Shown here: positions 34,916-43,749 of the stretch, in pieces
How the letters are laid out: each line of letters begins with the position of its first letter
Position numbering within the stretch: the first letter of the stretch is position 1
NCBI GenBank assembly: GCA_963785755.1
Contig: CAWAXG010000053.1
Location: 1 to 64,000, forward strand
Length of the DNA stretch: 64,000 bases
Origin: JACCXG01 sp963785755
GTDB taxonomy: Bacteria > Acidobacteriota > Vicinamibacteria > Vicinamibacterales > 2-12-FULL-66-21
Reading direction: 5' to 3'
Notes under the pieces: generated by a model
Told to the model about the DNA's origin: nothing
Database searches by the model: none
Seen by the model: only the letters and a program-made list of their open reading frames with translations
Program-made: the position numbers and the translations under genes

Positions 34916-35086
34916 GGTGTGTCCTTGTCGATCAGCGCCGGCCCGGCGCGATTCCCCGTCGACGGCACGACGTTCGAGGAACTGCTGGCCTCGGCCGACG
35001 CGCGGATGTATCGCGACAAGGCCGGCCGCCGGTCCAGGAACGCCGCCCGCCACGCCCTGGCGGTCGCCGACTCCGAAGGCGCCTGA
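34916..35086 (+). pseudogene. GGDEF (diguanylate cyclase) C-terminal fragment
   Basis: The plus frame reads VSLSISAGPARFPVDGTTFE and ELLASADARMYRDKAGRRSR to a stop at 35086, the last ~50 residues of a diguanylate cyclase domain. The GGDEF signature itself is missing because homology starts at the breakpoint with the beta-lactamase-like fragment. It is not expected to be functional. Confidence 0.6.
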
Positions 35087-35272
35087 ACCGCAGAAGGCGC
35101 GCGGGTTCAGTCGATTACCGTCGGCCACGGCGGCCGAGGCCGTGTCCGGCCGTATGGTAGCGGTTCGATCAGCCTTGATCTTTCTCCCGTTTGATCTTCA
35201 TAATTACTAGTCGCGTAACGATTTAGCTCTTGCGGGCGGGTTCAGCGGATTCGCCTTGGCGCGGCAGCGGCC

Positions 35273-37996
35273 GTGAAGAAGCGGCCTCGACTCATTCACT
35301 GTGGGGTGTCCGTGCGTCGGCTGATTGTGTTCGTGCTGCTCGCGTGTGCTCTCGTCGTGGGCGCGACCCTTCGCGCGCAGGACCCGTCGCGCGGCGCGGT
35401 CGCGTCGAAACCGGAGCCGACCTCGGCACCGAGCGACGTCAAGCCGCTCACCAGCCGCGGCCCTGCCGCGAGCTCGCCGACGGGCCCTGCCCGGATCTCG
35501 CCGACGAGGCCTGCCCTGAGCCCGTCGAAGGGGACCGCCCCAGTCCTTGTCACTCCCGCGAGCGTGCGCGGCTTCGAATCGGTGGTCAAACCGTTCGTCT
35601 CCGAGTTCTGCTATCCCTGCCACGGCAACAAGGGCGAGCCGAAGAACGGCCTCAACATCCAGTCCTTCCAGACCGTCGAATCGCTGATCAACCAGCGCAA
35701 TCACTGGGAAGACATCGTCGGCATGCTCAAGCGGAGCGAGATGCCGCCGATGGAAGAGGAGCAGCCGGAGGAGAAGCGGCGGCAGGCAGTCGCGACCTGG
35801 GTCGCGCGCGAGCTCGCCCGGATCGATCGCGTGACTCCTCCCGATCCGGGCCGCGTCACCGCGCGACGGCTCAACCGCGCCGAATACAACAACACGATCC
35901 GGGAGCTGCTCGGCATCGAGTCGCGGCCGGCTGACGATTTCCCTCAAGACGATTCCGGCTACGGCTTCGACAACATCGCCGACGTGCTGTCGCTGTCGCC
36001 GGTGCTCATGGAGAAGTACGTGACGGCGGCGGATCGCGTCGCGCGCGAGGCGGTGTTCGGGCCGCCGGTGCTCAAGCCGACGCTGACGCGGCTGCGCGCG
36101 GAACCCCGTCGGGTCTCCGAGGCGCGCGCGTTCCCGGCTCGTTACGATGTCACCGGCCTGAGCATGCCCAATGCCTTCCACGGCATGCACCGCATCCCCG
36201 TCGAAGGTGAATACCTGGTGCGCGTGTTCCTCGGGGGGCTTCGCCCGATCAACTCCGACCCGATCACCATCGCGCTCTGGGTGGACGACCGCGAGGTTGC
36301 CACCGTGGTGCACGACGCCGAGCGCTACGGCCGGTTCGAGATCGACCGGCAGGACTTCGGCGGACAGACGACCGACTTCCGCATCAAGCTCGATCGAGGC
36401 GACCGGAAGATCGCCGTGGCCATTCCACGCATCTTCGAGGGGCTGCCGGTGCGGTACAACGGCCCCAATCCTTCGCAGCGGCCGGATCCGCCGCGGGAAT
36501 TCAAGCCGCCACCCGACACGCCGCCCGATCGTCTCCCGGTGCTCAAGAAGCGCTTCGACGAAGCGCAGGCGGTGCTCGACAAGATCGCGCTGAACGGCGT
36601 GCGGGTCGCGAACGTGGAGGTCGGCGGCCCGTACTCGCAGGTGACGGCGGCATCGGCGGAGAGCGCCGCGAAGATCTACACGTGCGGTCATCAGCACGGC
36701 GGGCACCAGCCGGCCTGCGTCCGCCGCATCATGACCAGCCTCGCCGCGCGGGCGTTCCGCCGGCCCGTGACGTCCCGGGAGCTCAATCGATACGTCGCGC
36801 TCGTTCACGAGGCGCAGGAAAAGGAAAGCTCCTTCGACGAGGGTCTGGTGGTCGGCATCCAGGCGATTCTCGTCTCGCCCGATTTTCTGTTCCGGATCGA
36901 GCGCGATCGACCGGCCACGGCAGCGGCCCCGTCGTTCCGGATCACGCAGCACGAGCTCGCGACCCGGTTGTCGTACTTCCTGTGGGCGAGCATGCCGGAC
37001 GCGGCGCTGCGCCGTGCCGCCGACGCCGGCACGCTGCGAAATCCGCAGGTGCTGGCCGCGCAGGTGCAGCGGATGCTGCGCGATCCCAGGTCGCGCGCGC
37101 TCGCCGAGAACTTCGCCGGCCAGTGGCTGCAGTTCCGCGCGCTCGAATCGGTCACGCGCGATCGCGACAAGTTCCCCGAGTTCGAGGACTACCTGCGCCT
37201 GTCGATGCGAAGGGAGACCGAGCTCTTCGTCGAGCACATCATCCGCAACGATCGCAGCATCCTCGATTTCGTCGACGGCCGGTATTCGTTCCTGAACGAG
37301 CGGCTGGCGCGGCACTACGGCATCGACAACGTGACCGGACCCGAGTTCCGCCGCGTCGATCTGACCGGCTCACAGCGCGGCGGCGTGGTGACTCACGGCA
37401 GCGTGCTGACCGTCTCCTCCTATGCGACGCGCACGTCGCCCGTGCTGCGCGGCAAGTGGATTCTCGACAACCTGCTCGATGCCCCGCCGCCCGATCCCCC
37501 GGCAGACGTGCCGAACCTCGACGAGACGGTGATCGGCACCTCGAAGTCGATGCGCGAGCAGCTGGAAGAGCACCGCAAGAACCCGACGTGCGCCTCGTGC
37601 CACCGCCGGATGGACCCGCTCGGATTCGGGCTGGAGAACTTCGACGCCGTCGGCGCGTGGCGGACGATGGACGGCAAGCTGCCGATCGACGCGTCGGGCA
37701 CGCTGCCCGACGGCCGGGCGTTCAGCGGGCCGGAGGAACTCCGGACCATCCTGATGTCCGATCGGGACGCCTTCGCGCGGGCCTTGACGTCCAAGCTGCT
37801 GACCTACGCGCTCGGCCGGGGCCTGGAGCGCTACGACTCGAAGACGATCAAATCGATCGCGAGCCGGCTGCCGGCCAAGCAGTACCGGTTCTCGGCCCTG
37901 GTCCTGGAGATCGTCAACAGTCTCCCGTTCCAATCCCGGCGCGGTTCGAGAGACAATGGCGCCATATTGGCGCAGGCAGGGCACGGTAACCAGTAA
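35273..37996 (+). CDS. DUF1592 planctomycete-type cytochrome protein
   Basis: This encodes 907 residues. N-terminal signal (VSVRRLIVFVLLACALVVGA), then a Pro/Ser-rich linker. A c-type heme motif CYPCHG lies in VSEFCYPCHGNKGEPKNGLN. Then come DUF1587 (RLNRAEYNNTIRELLGIESR), DUF1595/1592 (RAFRRPVTSRELNRYVALVH), DUF1588 (GSVLTVSSYATRTSPVLRGK) and DUF1585 with a second CASCHRRMDPLGFGLENFD. The family is paired with DUF1552 in planctomycetes and acidobacteria and is thought to act in periplasmic redox chemistry on complex carbon. The 38137 gene follows. Confidence 0.88.
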   Translation: MKKRPRLIHCGVSVRRLIVFVLLACALVVGATLRAQDPSRGAVASKPEPTSAPSDVKPLTSRGPAASSPTGPARISPTRPALSPSKGTAPVLVTPASVRGFESVVKPFVSEFCYPCHGNKGEPKNGLNIQSFQTVESLINQRNHWEDIVGMLKRSEMPPMEEEQPEEKRRQAVATWVARELARIDRVTPPDPGRVTARRLNRAEYNNTIRELLGIESRPADDFPQDDSGYGFDNIADVLSLSPVLMEKYVTAADRVAREAVFGPPVLKPTLTRLRAEPRRVSEARAFPARYDVTGLSMPNAFHGMHRIPVEGEYLVRVFLGGLRPINSDPITIALWVDDREVATVVHDAERYGRFEIDRQDFGGQTTDFRIKLDRGDRKIAVAIPRIFEGLPVRYNGPNPSQRPDPPREFKPPPDTPPDRLPVLKKRFDEAQAVLDKIALNGVRVANVEVGGPYSQVTAASAESAAKIYTCGHQHGGHQPACVRRIMTSLAARAFRRPVTSRELNRYVALVHEAQEKESSFDEGLVVGIQAILVSPDFLFRIERDRPATAAAPSFRITQHELATRLSYFLWASMPDAALRRAADAGTLRNPQVLAAQVQRMLRDPRSRALAENFAGQWLQFRALESVTRDRDKFPEFEDYLRLSMRRETELFVEHIIRNDRSILDFVDGRYSFLNERLARHYGIDNVTGPEFRRVDLTGSQRGGVVTHGSVLTVSSYATRTSPVLRGKWILDNLLDAPPPDPPADVPNLDETVIGTSKSMREQLEEHRKNPTCASCHRRMDPLGFGLENFDAVGAWRTMDGKLPIDASGTLPDGRAFSGPEELRTILMSDRDAFARALTSKLLTYALGRGLERYDSKTIKSIASRLPAKQYRFSALVLEIVNSLPFQSRRGSRDNGAILAQAGHGNQ
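35480..35533 (+). repeat. REP-like repeat inside the DUF1592 linker
   Basis: CCTGCCCTGAGCCCGTCGAA lies in frame inside the linker of the DUF1592 gene and is translated as RPALSPSKG. The related half-sequence CCCTTCGACTCGC occurs at 10-118. The 'LSPSKG/CPEPVEG' peptides are a known fingerprint of a dispersed intergenic repeat when it falls in coding DNA. Confidence 0.55.
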
Positions 37997-38010
37997 CCGG
38001 TAACCGTAAC
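37985..38010. repeat. heptamer tandem repeat (GGTAACC units)
   Basis: GGTAACC, AGTAACC, GGTAACC and a partial GTAAC follow each other directly at the stop codon of the DUF1592 gene; the stop TAA lies in the second unit. It is single-armed. Confidence 0.5.
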
Positions 38011-38136
38011 AAGGCGCAAGTAGACGCCGCGAATTCAACCCGGTAGCCGCAAGCCAGCGGCGCGAGCAAAGCGAGCGCTGGCGGGCTGTGGGGGTGGGGC
38101 CCCACAGCAAACGAAAAAAAGAAAAGGCAGCCCATC

Positions 38137-39486
38137 ATGTTCCTGACGCGCAAACATCTCCACCGCCGTACGTTCCTGCGAGGCATGGGGGCCGCCGTCG
38201 CCCTGCCGGTGCTCGACGCCATGACCCCGGCGTTCGCCGCGCCGCGGCGGCTGGGGAACGCGCCGGTGCGCCTGGCGTTCACCTACGTCCCGAACGGCAT
38301 CACCATGACCGACTGGACGCCGAAGGGTGAAGGGGCGGCGTTCGAATACTCGCGGGTCATGAAGCCGCTCGAGCCGTTCCGCAAGGACACGGTGGTGCTG
38401 TCCGGGCTGGCGCAGCGCAATGGCATGGCGCTCGGCGACGGCCCCGGGGATCACGCGCGCGCCGCGGCCTCGTATCTCACCGGCGTGCATCCGCGGAAGA
38501 CCGCGGGCGCCGACATCCAGAACGGCATCTCGGTCGATCAGGTCGCGGCCCAGCAGATCGGGTCGGCGACGCGGTTCGCCTCGCTCGAGCTCGGGTGCGA
38601 TGATTCCCGCACCGTCGGCAACTGCGATTCCGGCTACTCCTGCGCCTACACCAACAGCCTCGCCTGGCGCGGTCCGTCGACGCCGATGCCGCCCGAGACG
38701 AATCCCCGCCTGGTGTTCGAGCGGCTGTTCGGCGACATCGACACCAGCCTGACGCCGGAAGCGCGCGCCCGCAGGCTGATGCATCGCCGCAGCATCCTCG
38801 ATCTCGTGCGGGAACGGACGACCGAGCTCTCGGCGGACCTGGGACCGTCCGATCGCCGGAAGCTCGACGAATATCTGACGTCGATTCGCGAAATCGAGCG
38901 CCGCATCGAGCGGGCCGAGGCTGATCTCACGGGACTGAATCCGACCATCGACAAGCCGAGCGGCATTCCCGTGCTCTACGCCGACTACGTCAACCTGATG
39001 TTCGATCTGCAGCTCATCGCCTTCCAGACCGACATGACCCGGATCATCACGCTGATGATGGGCCGCGAAGGCAGCATGCGGACGTATCCGGAGATCGGCG
39101 TGCCCGATCCGCATCATCCGCTGACGCACCACCGCGGCAACGCCGACTGGATCGAGCGGGTGACGAAGGTGAACACGCTCCACATGGAGCTGTTCGCGGG
39201 CTTCATCAAGAAGGTGCAGGAGACGCCGGACGGCGACGGCTCGCTGCTCGATCACACGATGATCGTATATGGCAGCGGCCTCAGCGACGGCAACCGCCAC
39301 ACCCACGAGGATCTGCCGGTGCTGATCGTCGGCGGCGGCGGCAACTTCAAGCGCGGCACGCACATCGTCTATGAGAAGGGCACGCCGATGAACAACCTGT
39401 TCCTCACGCTGCTCGATCGGGTGGGCGTGCGCGAGGACAAGATCGGCGACAGCACGGGCCGCATCGAGCACCTGACCGATCTGTAG
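38137..39486 (+). CDS. DUF1552 domain protein with Tat signal
   Basis: This encodes 449 residues beginning LTRKHLHRRTFLRGMGAAVA, a twin-arginine signal, so the protein is exported folded, probably with a cofactor. The DUF1552 body has RLAFTYVPNGITMTDWTPKG, DHARAAASYLTGVHPRKTAG, SLELGCDDSRTVGNCDSGYS and LLDHTMIVYGSGLSDGNRHT, the last resembling sulfatase/DUF1501-like metal sites. It forms an operon with the DUF1592 cytochrome protein. A strong terminator follows. Confidence 0.88.
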   Translation: MFLTRKHLHRRTFLRGMGAAVALPVLDAMTPAFAAPRRLGNAPVRLAFTYVPNGITMTDWTPKGEGAAFEYSRVMKPLEPFRKDTVVLSGLAQRNGMALGDGPGDHARAAASYLTGVHPRKTAGADIQNGISVDQVAAQQIGSATRFASLELGCDDSRTVGNCDSGYSCAYTNSLAWRGPSTPMPPETNPRLVFERLFGDIDTSLTPEARARRLMHRRSILDLVRERTTELSADLGPSDRRKLDEYLTSIREIERRIERAEADLTGLNPTIDKPSGIPVLYADYVNLMFDLQLIAFQTDMTRIITLMMGREGSMRTYPEIGVPDPHHPLTHHRGNADWIERVTKVNTLHMELFAGFIKKVQETPDGDGSLLDHTMIVYGSGLSDGNRHTHEDLPVLIVGGGGNFKRGTHIVYEKGTPMNNLFLTLLDRVGVREDKIGDSTGRIEHLTDL

Positions 39487-39517
39487 CGCACTCCGGAACA
39501 CCACCAAGAAAACACAA

Positions 39518-39548
39518 CGCGCCGCCGGGTCATCCGCCCGGCGGCGCG
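39518..39548 (+). terminator. rho-independent terminator of the DUF1592-DUF1552 operon
   Basis: A perfect 12-bp stem CGCGCCGCCGGG/CCCGGCGGCGCG with a 7-base loop is followed by TTTGT, 32 bases after the DUF1552 stop. Confidence 0.8.
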
Positions 39549-39594
39549 TTTGTCATCTGGCGCAGCTGCGTAACCAAGAGAGGATTGCTCTATG

Positions 39595-39836
39595 ACGAAT
39601 CGCGGATTTGCGCGGATCCACCGCGGATCACATAAACATCGGCGAGCCTCGCGCTCCGCGGACGCGCGAGCGGTCGGGCCCGCGCTCCGCGCGGCCGGGA
39701 CAGGACGATCAATCAGTCACAAACCGGCTCGCGACTATAGGCCGGCTTGTGACTGATTGATCGTCCTGTCCACGAGGCGCCGGCCTGCAGCCGGCGCGCA
39801 CGACCGCTCTCAAATCCGCGAAAATCCGCGACTCGT
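39595..39836. repeat. nested palindromic element (MITE-like)
   Basis: The outer inverted ends are ACGAATCGCGGATTTGCGCG and its near complement finishing CGCGACTCGT. Next inside, GAGCGGTCG (39669) pairs with CGACCGCTC (39801). The core 39698-39771 is a 31-bp stem with one mismatch and a 12-base loop, starting GGACAGGACGATCAATCAGT. A further small hairpin lies at 39777-39798. No gene is inside. This order of nested palindromes is what a non-autonomous element would show; no target-site duplication is obvious. Confidence 0.6.
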
Positions 39837-39980
39837 AAAACCTGGGGACGCTCGCCGGAATTTGGTAGGTGCCTGATTTTTCGGCGGGATGAAGAATGGA
39901 CGACGGGATCGCTCAGCGCGAGCTGAAGAGGAAGCCCGAACGGGAGCCCACTCGGACTCCCGTTCGGACCAGGACACACC

Positions 39981-42900
39981 TTAGAACAGGAACTTCACCA
40001 TGGCCTGCACGCGGCGTGAGTAGTTCGCCTGGGTCGAGGTCACGACCTGGCCGAACGCCGTCGCCGTCACGGTGCCGACGCCGGGCCCCGGGAACAGCAC
40101 GTGGTTGAACGCGTTCAGGGCCTCGAGCCTGAGCTGCATCGTCGCGCCGTGGGTAATCGGCGTGTTCTTGATGAGCGACAGGTCGACGTTGTTGGTTTCA
40201 TGCACGCGAACGTCGTCGAACCGCATCGGGAACGTGCGGACGTTGGACACGAGCTGCTGGGCCGAGTTCCGGTTGAACGCCTCCACGTTGATCCAGCGTT
40301 CCAGCGTGCGGTCGCTGCCTGAGAGCGCGATATCGTCGACCGATCCGACCAGGATGTAGTTGCCGAAACCGTTGACCGGCGCGCCCGTCTGGTACTGGTA
40401 GATGCCTGAGATCTGCCAGCCTCCAATGAACGCGTTGACCACGGGGTGCACATTCGTGGCGAACGAGCGGCCCTGCCCGAACGGCAGCTCCCAGATGCCG
40501 CTGACCGCCAGCCGGTGCGGCGCATCCATGTCCGAGATCATCCTGGTCGGCTCCAGATCGCCGGCATTGAGGAAGTTGAGGGCCTCTTCGAAGCGCGACC
40601 ACGTGTACGCGACGTTGAACGTGTAGCCGCGAGACATCCGCCGCTCCAGGCTGAACTGCATCGCGTTGTACCAGGACTGGCCCTCATTGGTCGTGGTGTT
40701 GATGTCGCCGAAGTGCGGATACGGCCGGAGCAGCTGCTGCCGCGCGATGGTCGCGCCGCGGAAGGCGGCGGGCGCCGACGCCGGCATCAGGCCGACGAAT
40801 GGATTCGGCACCTGCGCGGTCAGATAGTCGTTGCGCGCCTGATCGCGCGTCGGGCTCGTGCTCAGGTACTCGTTGGGCAGCGCGTTGATGTTGCGCCCGG
40901 TCTCGAGCTCCGATCCGTAGTTCCCGACGTATCTGAGTTCGGTCACCCAGACGCCCCCGAGGTCACGCTGCAGGCCAACCTGCCAGCGCTGATTCTTGGG
41001 TGACTTGGGATTCGGATCGAAGTAGCTGATACCCTGGCCGAGGAACGTGGCAATGCCGTCCGCCGATCCTCTCGGCTCCAGGATGCCGCCCTGGAACGGA
41101 TTCGACAGCGTCTCGATGAAGCTCAGACCGTTGTTGGTGCTGACCGTCATCGGCGTCGACGCGCTGTAGCCGATCTGGAAGACGTCGCCGCGGCGCTGGC
41201 CGAGGAACCCGTAATACAAGCCATACCCGCCGCGCACGACGGTCTTGTCATTGAGCTTGTACGCGAAGCCCAGGCGCGGCATGATGTTGGTCATCGGCGT
41301 GTCGTAGAGACCCTCGGGCTCGCCGTTGACGCCCGGGAATGTGAGCCCGCCGCGCACGTTGAACTGTGATGCCGGCAGCTCCGGAGTCGGGTTCGTTGCC
41401 TGGCTCGCTGCGTATGCCGCCCGGGCCTGTGCCTCGAAAGCCTGCGACACGCCGGCATCGAAGCCACGCGCGGTCCGGTTCTCCACTTCGACCATCGCTG
41501 TCTCGAACTCCCAGCGGACGCCAAGGTTCAGCGTGAGCCGCGAGCCGACCCGCCAGTCGTCCTGCAGGTAGATGCCCGTGGTGCTCGACGATTCCTCGTA
41601 CCCGGGCGCGCGCTGCACGAAACTGCTGTTCTCCGGCAGCCCCAGCAGGAACGCGGCGACCGATCCGCCGCGAGGAGGCACCGGCGAATTGTCGAGCGGA
41701 CCGCGTACCCACGCGTCGCCGAAGTTGAACTGCCCGGTCATCGTCGGAGGCGTCTGGATGCTGGTCTCCTGATAGCGGCGATATTCCACGCCGGTTCGGA
41801 ACGAGTGCCCCCCCATCACCTTGTTCACCGTGGCAATGAAGGTCTGGTTCTCGATCGGCCGATCCTCGCCGGCTACGCCCGTGCCCTGATAACCAGCGAT
41901 ATCGAAGCGCGGGAACTTGCGGATCTCCGCCGGAGTGGCGTTCGCGTAGGACGCCGGGAACCCGAGCTCGGTCAGATCGAAGCCGTGGTTCGCGGGATTG
42001 CCCTGGTCGCCGCGGGTGAACCGGTCGAAGCCGTAGCGCACGTTCAGGACGGTCGTCGAGTTCATCGTCCAGACATGGTCGAGGGCGACCTGCCGGGAAA
42101 TGAATCGGAACCACTGCCCGGTCGAGAGGTTGTCGAAATAGTTGTTGTAGTTGCTGTTCCGATCGTACCAGCTCACGCGCCCGAACATGCGCTGGTTCTG
42201 CGTCAGGTTGTGGTCGATGCGCACGGTATGGGAGCCGTACTCGGTCTCTTCCTTCATTTCCGGCCGCTGGAAGTTTCCGCTGCCATCCGCGCTCGCGCTG
42301 CCTGGCGTCCTTGGCCGCGCGATGTAGTCGAGCACGTTCAGCGCCACCGGATTCATGAGCTCGCGCGGAATGATGTTGCCCACGAACGGATCCCGCTGCA
42401 CACGCCCGGCGGCATTCAGCCGCGCGGTGAAGGGGTTGTAGAGCTGGTACGACGAGCCGAGCGCGAGCAGCTCGGAGAAGTCGCCATTGCGCATCTTGTC
42501 GGTCGGCACACTGGGCGTGCCGTTGTTGCGCGGACGCGCTTCGGGAATCGATTCGTATCCGTAAGTGAAGAACGTCCGGTTGCGCACGATCGGACCGAAC
42601 GCGCTGGCCGCCCATCGCGTGTAGCTGAAATCGGTGAGCGGAATATTGTTCGCGTTGGCGAAGTAGTCGTTCGCGAACATCGAGCGCGGCGTTTTCACGA
42701 AGTAGCCTTCGCCGTGGAACTGATTCGTGCCCGACTTGAGCACGAGGTTCGTGACGCCCCCTTCGGTATTGCCGAGCGACGCGTCGAACGTCGCCGTCTG
42801 CACGCGGAACTCCTGGACCAGCCCCTGCGGCGGCACGTAGGTCGCGGTGATCTCGCCGGCGTTGGCCGTGGCCGAGCTCGGGACGCCGTCAATCGTGACG

Positions 42901-43496
42901 TCGCTGCGATTCGCGCGGGTACCGTTCATCGTGTACCCGACGATGTGCGTCGGCTCGAAGGGACGGTCGAGACGCGACGAACGCAGGAACGAGGTGCCGG
43001 GCGCCAGACCGATGAGGGCATATGGATCGCCATGAGGAGTCGGCAGCTCCGCCACGCGGCGGGCGTCGACGACTTGTCCAATCGATCCGGTCGCGGTCTC
43101 GAGAAGCGGGGTGGCGGCACTGACCGTGACTTCCTCGGCGGCTCCGCCGACTTCCAGCGCGAGCTCCAGCGCCAGTCGATCGCCAACGCGAACTTCGATA
43201 CCCTCACGCACGAGCTTCTTGAAGCCTGAGAGTTCGACGGTAATCCGGTAGGCACCTGGAATCAGGTACGTCGCTTGAAAGAACCCCTGCTCGTTCGTCA
43301 CGACGGACACGTCCGTGCCCATCGCAATGTTTGTCACCGTCACCGCCGCCCCGGGGATGACGCCTTTACTGGCGTCGAGGATGGTGCCGGTGATCGTGCC
43401 GCGGGCTTCCTGCGCTGCCGAGGACACTGGCAGGGCCAGCGTTACGACGGCGAGGAGCACGGTCGCAAGCAGTTGTCCGACTCTCACTGGTTTCAT
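39981..43496 (-). CDS. Oar-like TonB-dependent outer-membrane receptor
   Basis: The 1171-residue protein has a signal peptide (LLATVLLAVVTLALPVSSAA) and an N-terminal carboxypeptidase-regulatory-like domain (GTITGTILDASKGVIPGAAV, EQGFFQATYLIPGAYRITVE). The plug domain has ATPLLETATGSIGQVVDARR, NGTRANRSDVTIDGV and FRVQTATFDASLGNTEGGVT. A long beta barrel ends in aromatic-rich RVQAMVKFLF, the expected C-terminal strand. Such acidobacterial receptors import large carbohydrates or peptides. It is divergent from the sugar-binding regulator at 43750, probably its controller. Confidence 0.92.
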   Translation of the reverse strand: MKPVRVGQLLATVLLAVVTLALPVSSAAQEARGTITGTILDASKGVIPGAAVTVTNIAMGTDVSVVTNEQGFFQATYLIPGAYRITVELSGFKKLVREGIEVRVGDRLALELALEVGGAAEEVTVSAATPLLETATGSIGQVVDARRVAELPTPHGDPYALIGLAPGTSFLRSSRLDRPFEPTHIVGYTMNGTRANRSDVTIDGVPSSATANAGEITATYVPPQGLVQEFRVQTATFDASLGNTEGGVTNLVLKSGTNQFHGEGYFVKTPRSMFANDYFANANNIPLTDFSYTRWAASAFGPIVRNRTFFTYGYESIPEARPRNNGTPSVPTDKMRNGDFSELLALGSSYQLYNPFTARLNAAGRVQRDPFVGNIIPRELMNPVALNVLDYIARPRTPGSASADGSGNFQRPEMKEETEYGSHTVRIDHNLTQNQRMFGRVSWYDRNSNYNNYFDNLSTGQWFRFISRQVALDHVWTMNSTTVLNVRYGFDRFTRGDQGNPANHGFDLTELGFPASYANATPAEIRKFPRFDIAGYQGTGVAGEDRPIENQTFIATVNKVMGGHSFRTGVEYRRYQETSIQTPPTMTGQFNFGDAWVRGPLDNSPVPPRGGSVAAFLLGLPENSSFVQRAPGYEESSSTTGIYLQDDWRVGSRLTLNLGVRWEFETAMVEVENRTARGFDAGVSQAFEAQARAAYAASQATNPTPELPASQFNVRGGLTFPGVNGEPEGLYDTPMTNIMPRLGFAYKLNDKTVVRGGYGLYYGFLGQRRGDVFQIGYSASTPMTVSTNNGLSFIETLSNPFQGGILEPRGSADGIATFLGQGISYFDPNPKSPKNQRWQVGLQRDLGGVWVTELRYVGNYGSELETGRNINALPNEYLSTSPTRDQARNDYLTAQVPNPFVGLMPASAPAAFRGATIARQQLLRPYPHFGDINTTTNEGQSWYNAMQFSLERRMSRGYTFNVAYTWSRFEEALNFLNAGDLEPTRMISDMDAPHRLAVSGIWELPFGQGRSFATNVHPVVNAFIGGWQISGIYQYQTGAPVNGFGNYILVGSVDDIALSGSDRTLERWINVEAFNRNSAQQLVSNVRTFPMRFDDVRVHETNNVDLSLIKNTPITHGATMQLRLEALNAFNHVLFPGPGVGTVTATAFGQVVTSTQANYSRRVQAMVKFLF

Positions 43497-43592
43497 GCGT
43501 AACCCTCACAAGTTCTGGCGTTTGGACACGTGTGCATGGACTAGATTCGACCTCTTGCGCCCCCGAGCCAAGGTCAGCCTTTGACGAGGCCT

Positions 43593-43745
43593 GAGTTTTG
43601 GCTAAGTAAACAGCGCCGGCGTCCGTGGATTCGGCGGGATCGAAATCGGCTTCGTGTTTTGGCCTCCTTTCGGGGTTGGCAGCGATTCATCCCGACGGAC
43701 GACATAGCATTCCCCAACGGGCAGGAGTTTTGGTATATAAAACTC
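43593..43745. promoter_or_regulatory. candidate operators between receptor and regulator genes
   Basis: GAGTTTT-N7-AAAACTC (43725-43745) is a 7-bp-arm palindrome ending 4 bases before the regulator's ATG. The half GAGTTTTGG with a partial AAAC partner recurs at 43593-43611. They may bind the regulator and act on both divergent genes. Purely sequence-based. Confidence 0.45.
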
Positions 43746-43749
43746 TCAG

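Noticed and set aside
35230..35934. plus-strand ORF containing CPEPVEG
   Set aside because: An alternative frame of the DUF1592 gene; the peptide is another translation of the dispersed repeat.
35207..37315. 702-residue minus-strand ORF
   Set aside because: Antisense of the DUF1592 gene.
39698..39771. simple rho-independent terminator
   Set aside because: The stem is 31 bp with no T run, and a proper terminator already lies at 39518-39548; nested inverted ends point to a mobile element.
41805..43229. 474-residue plus-strand ORF
   Set aside because: Antisense of the TonB receptor, which has signal peptide, plug and barrel in the other frame.
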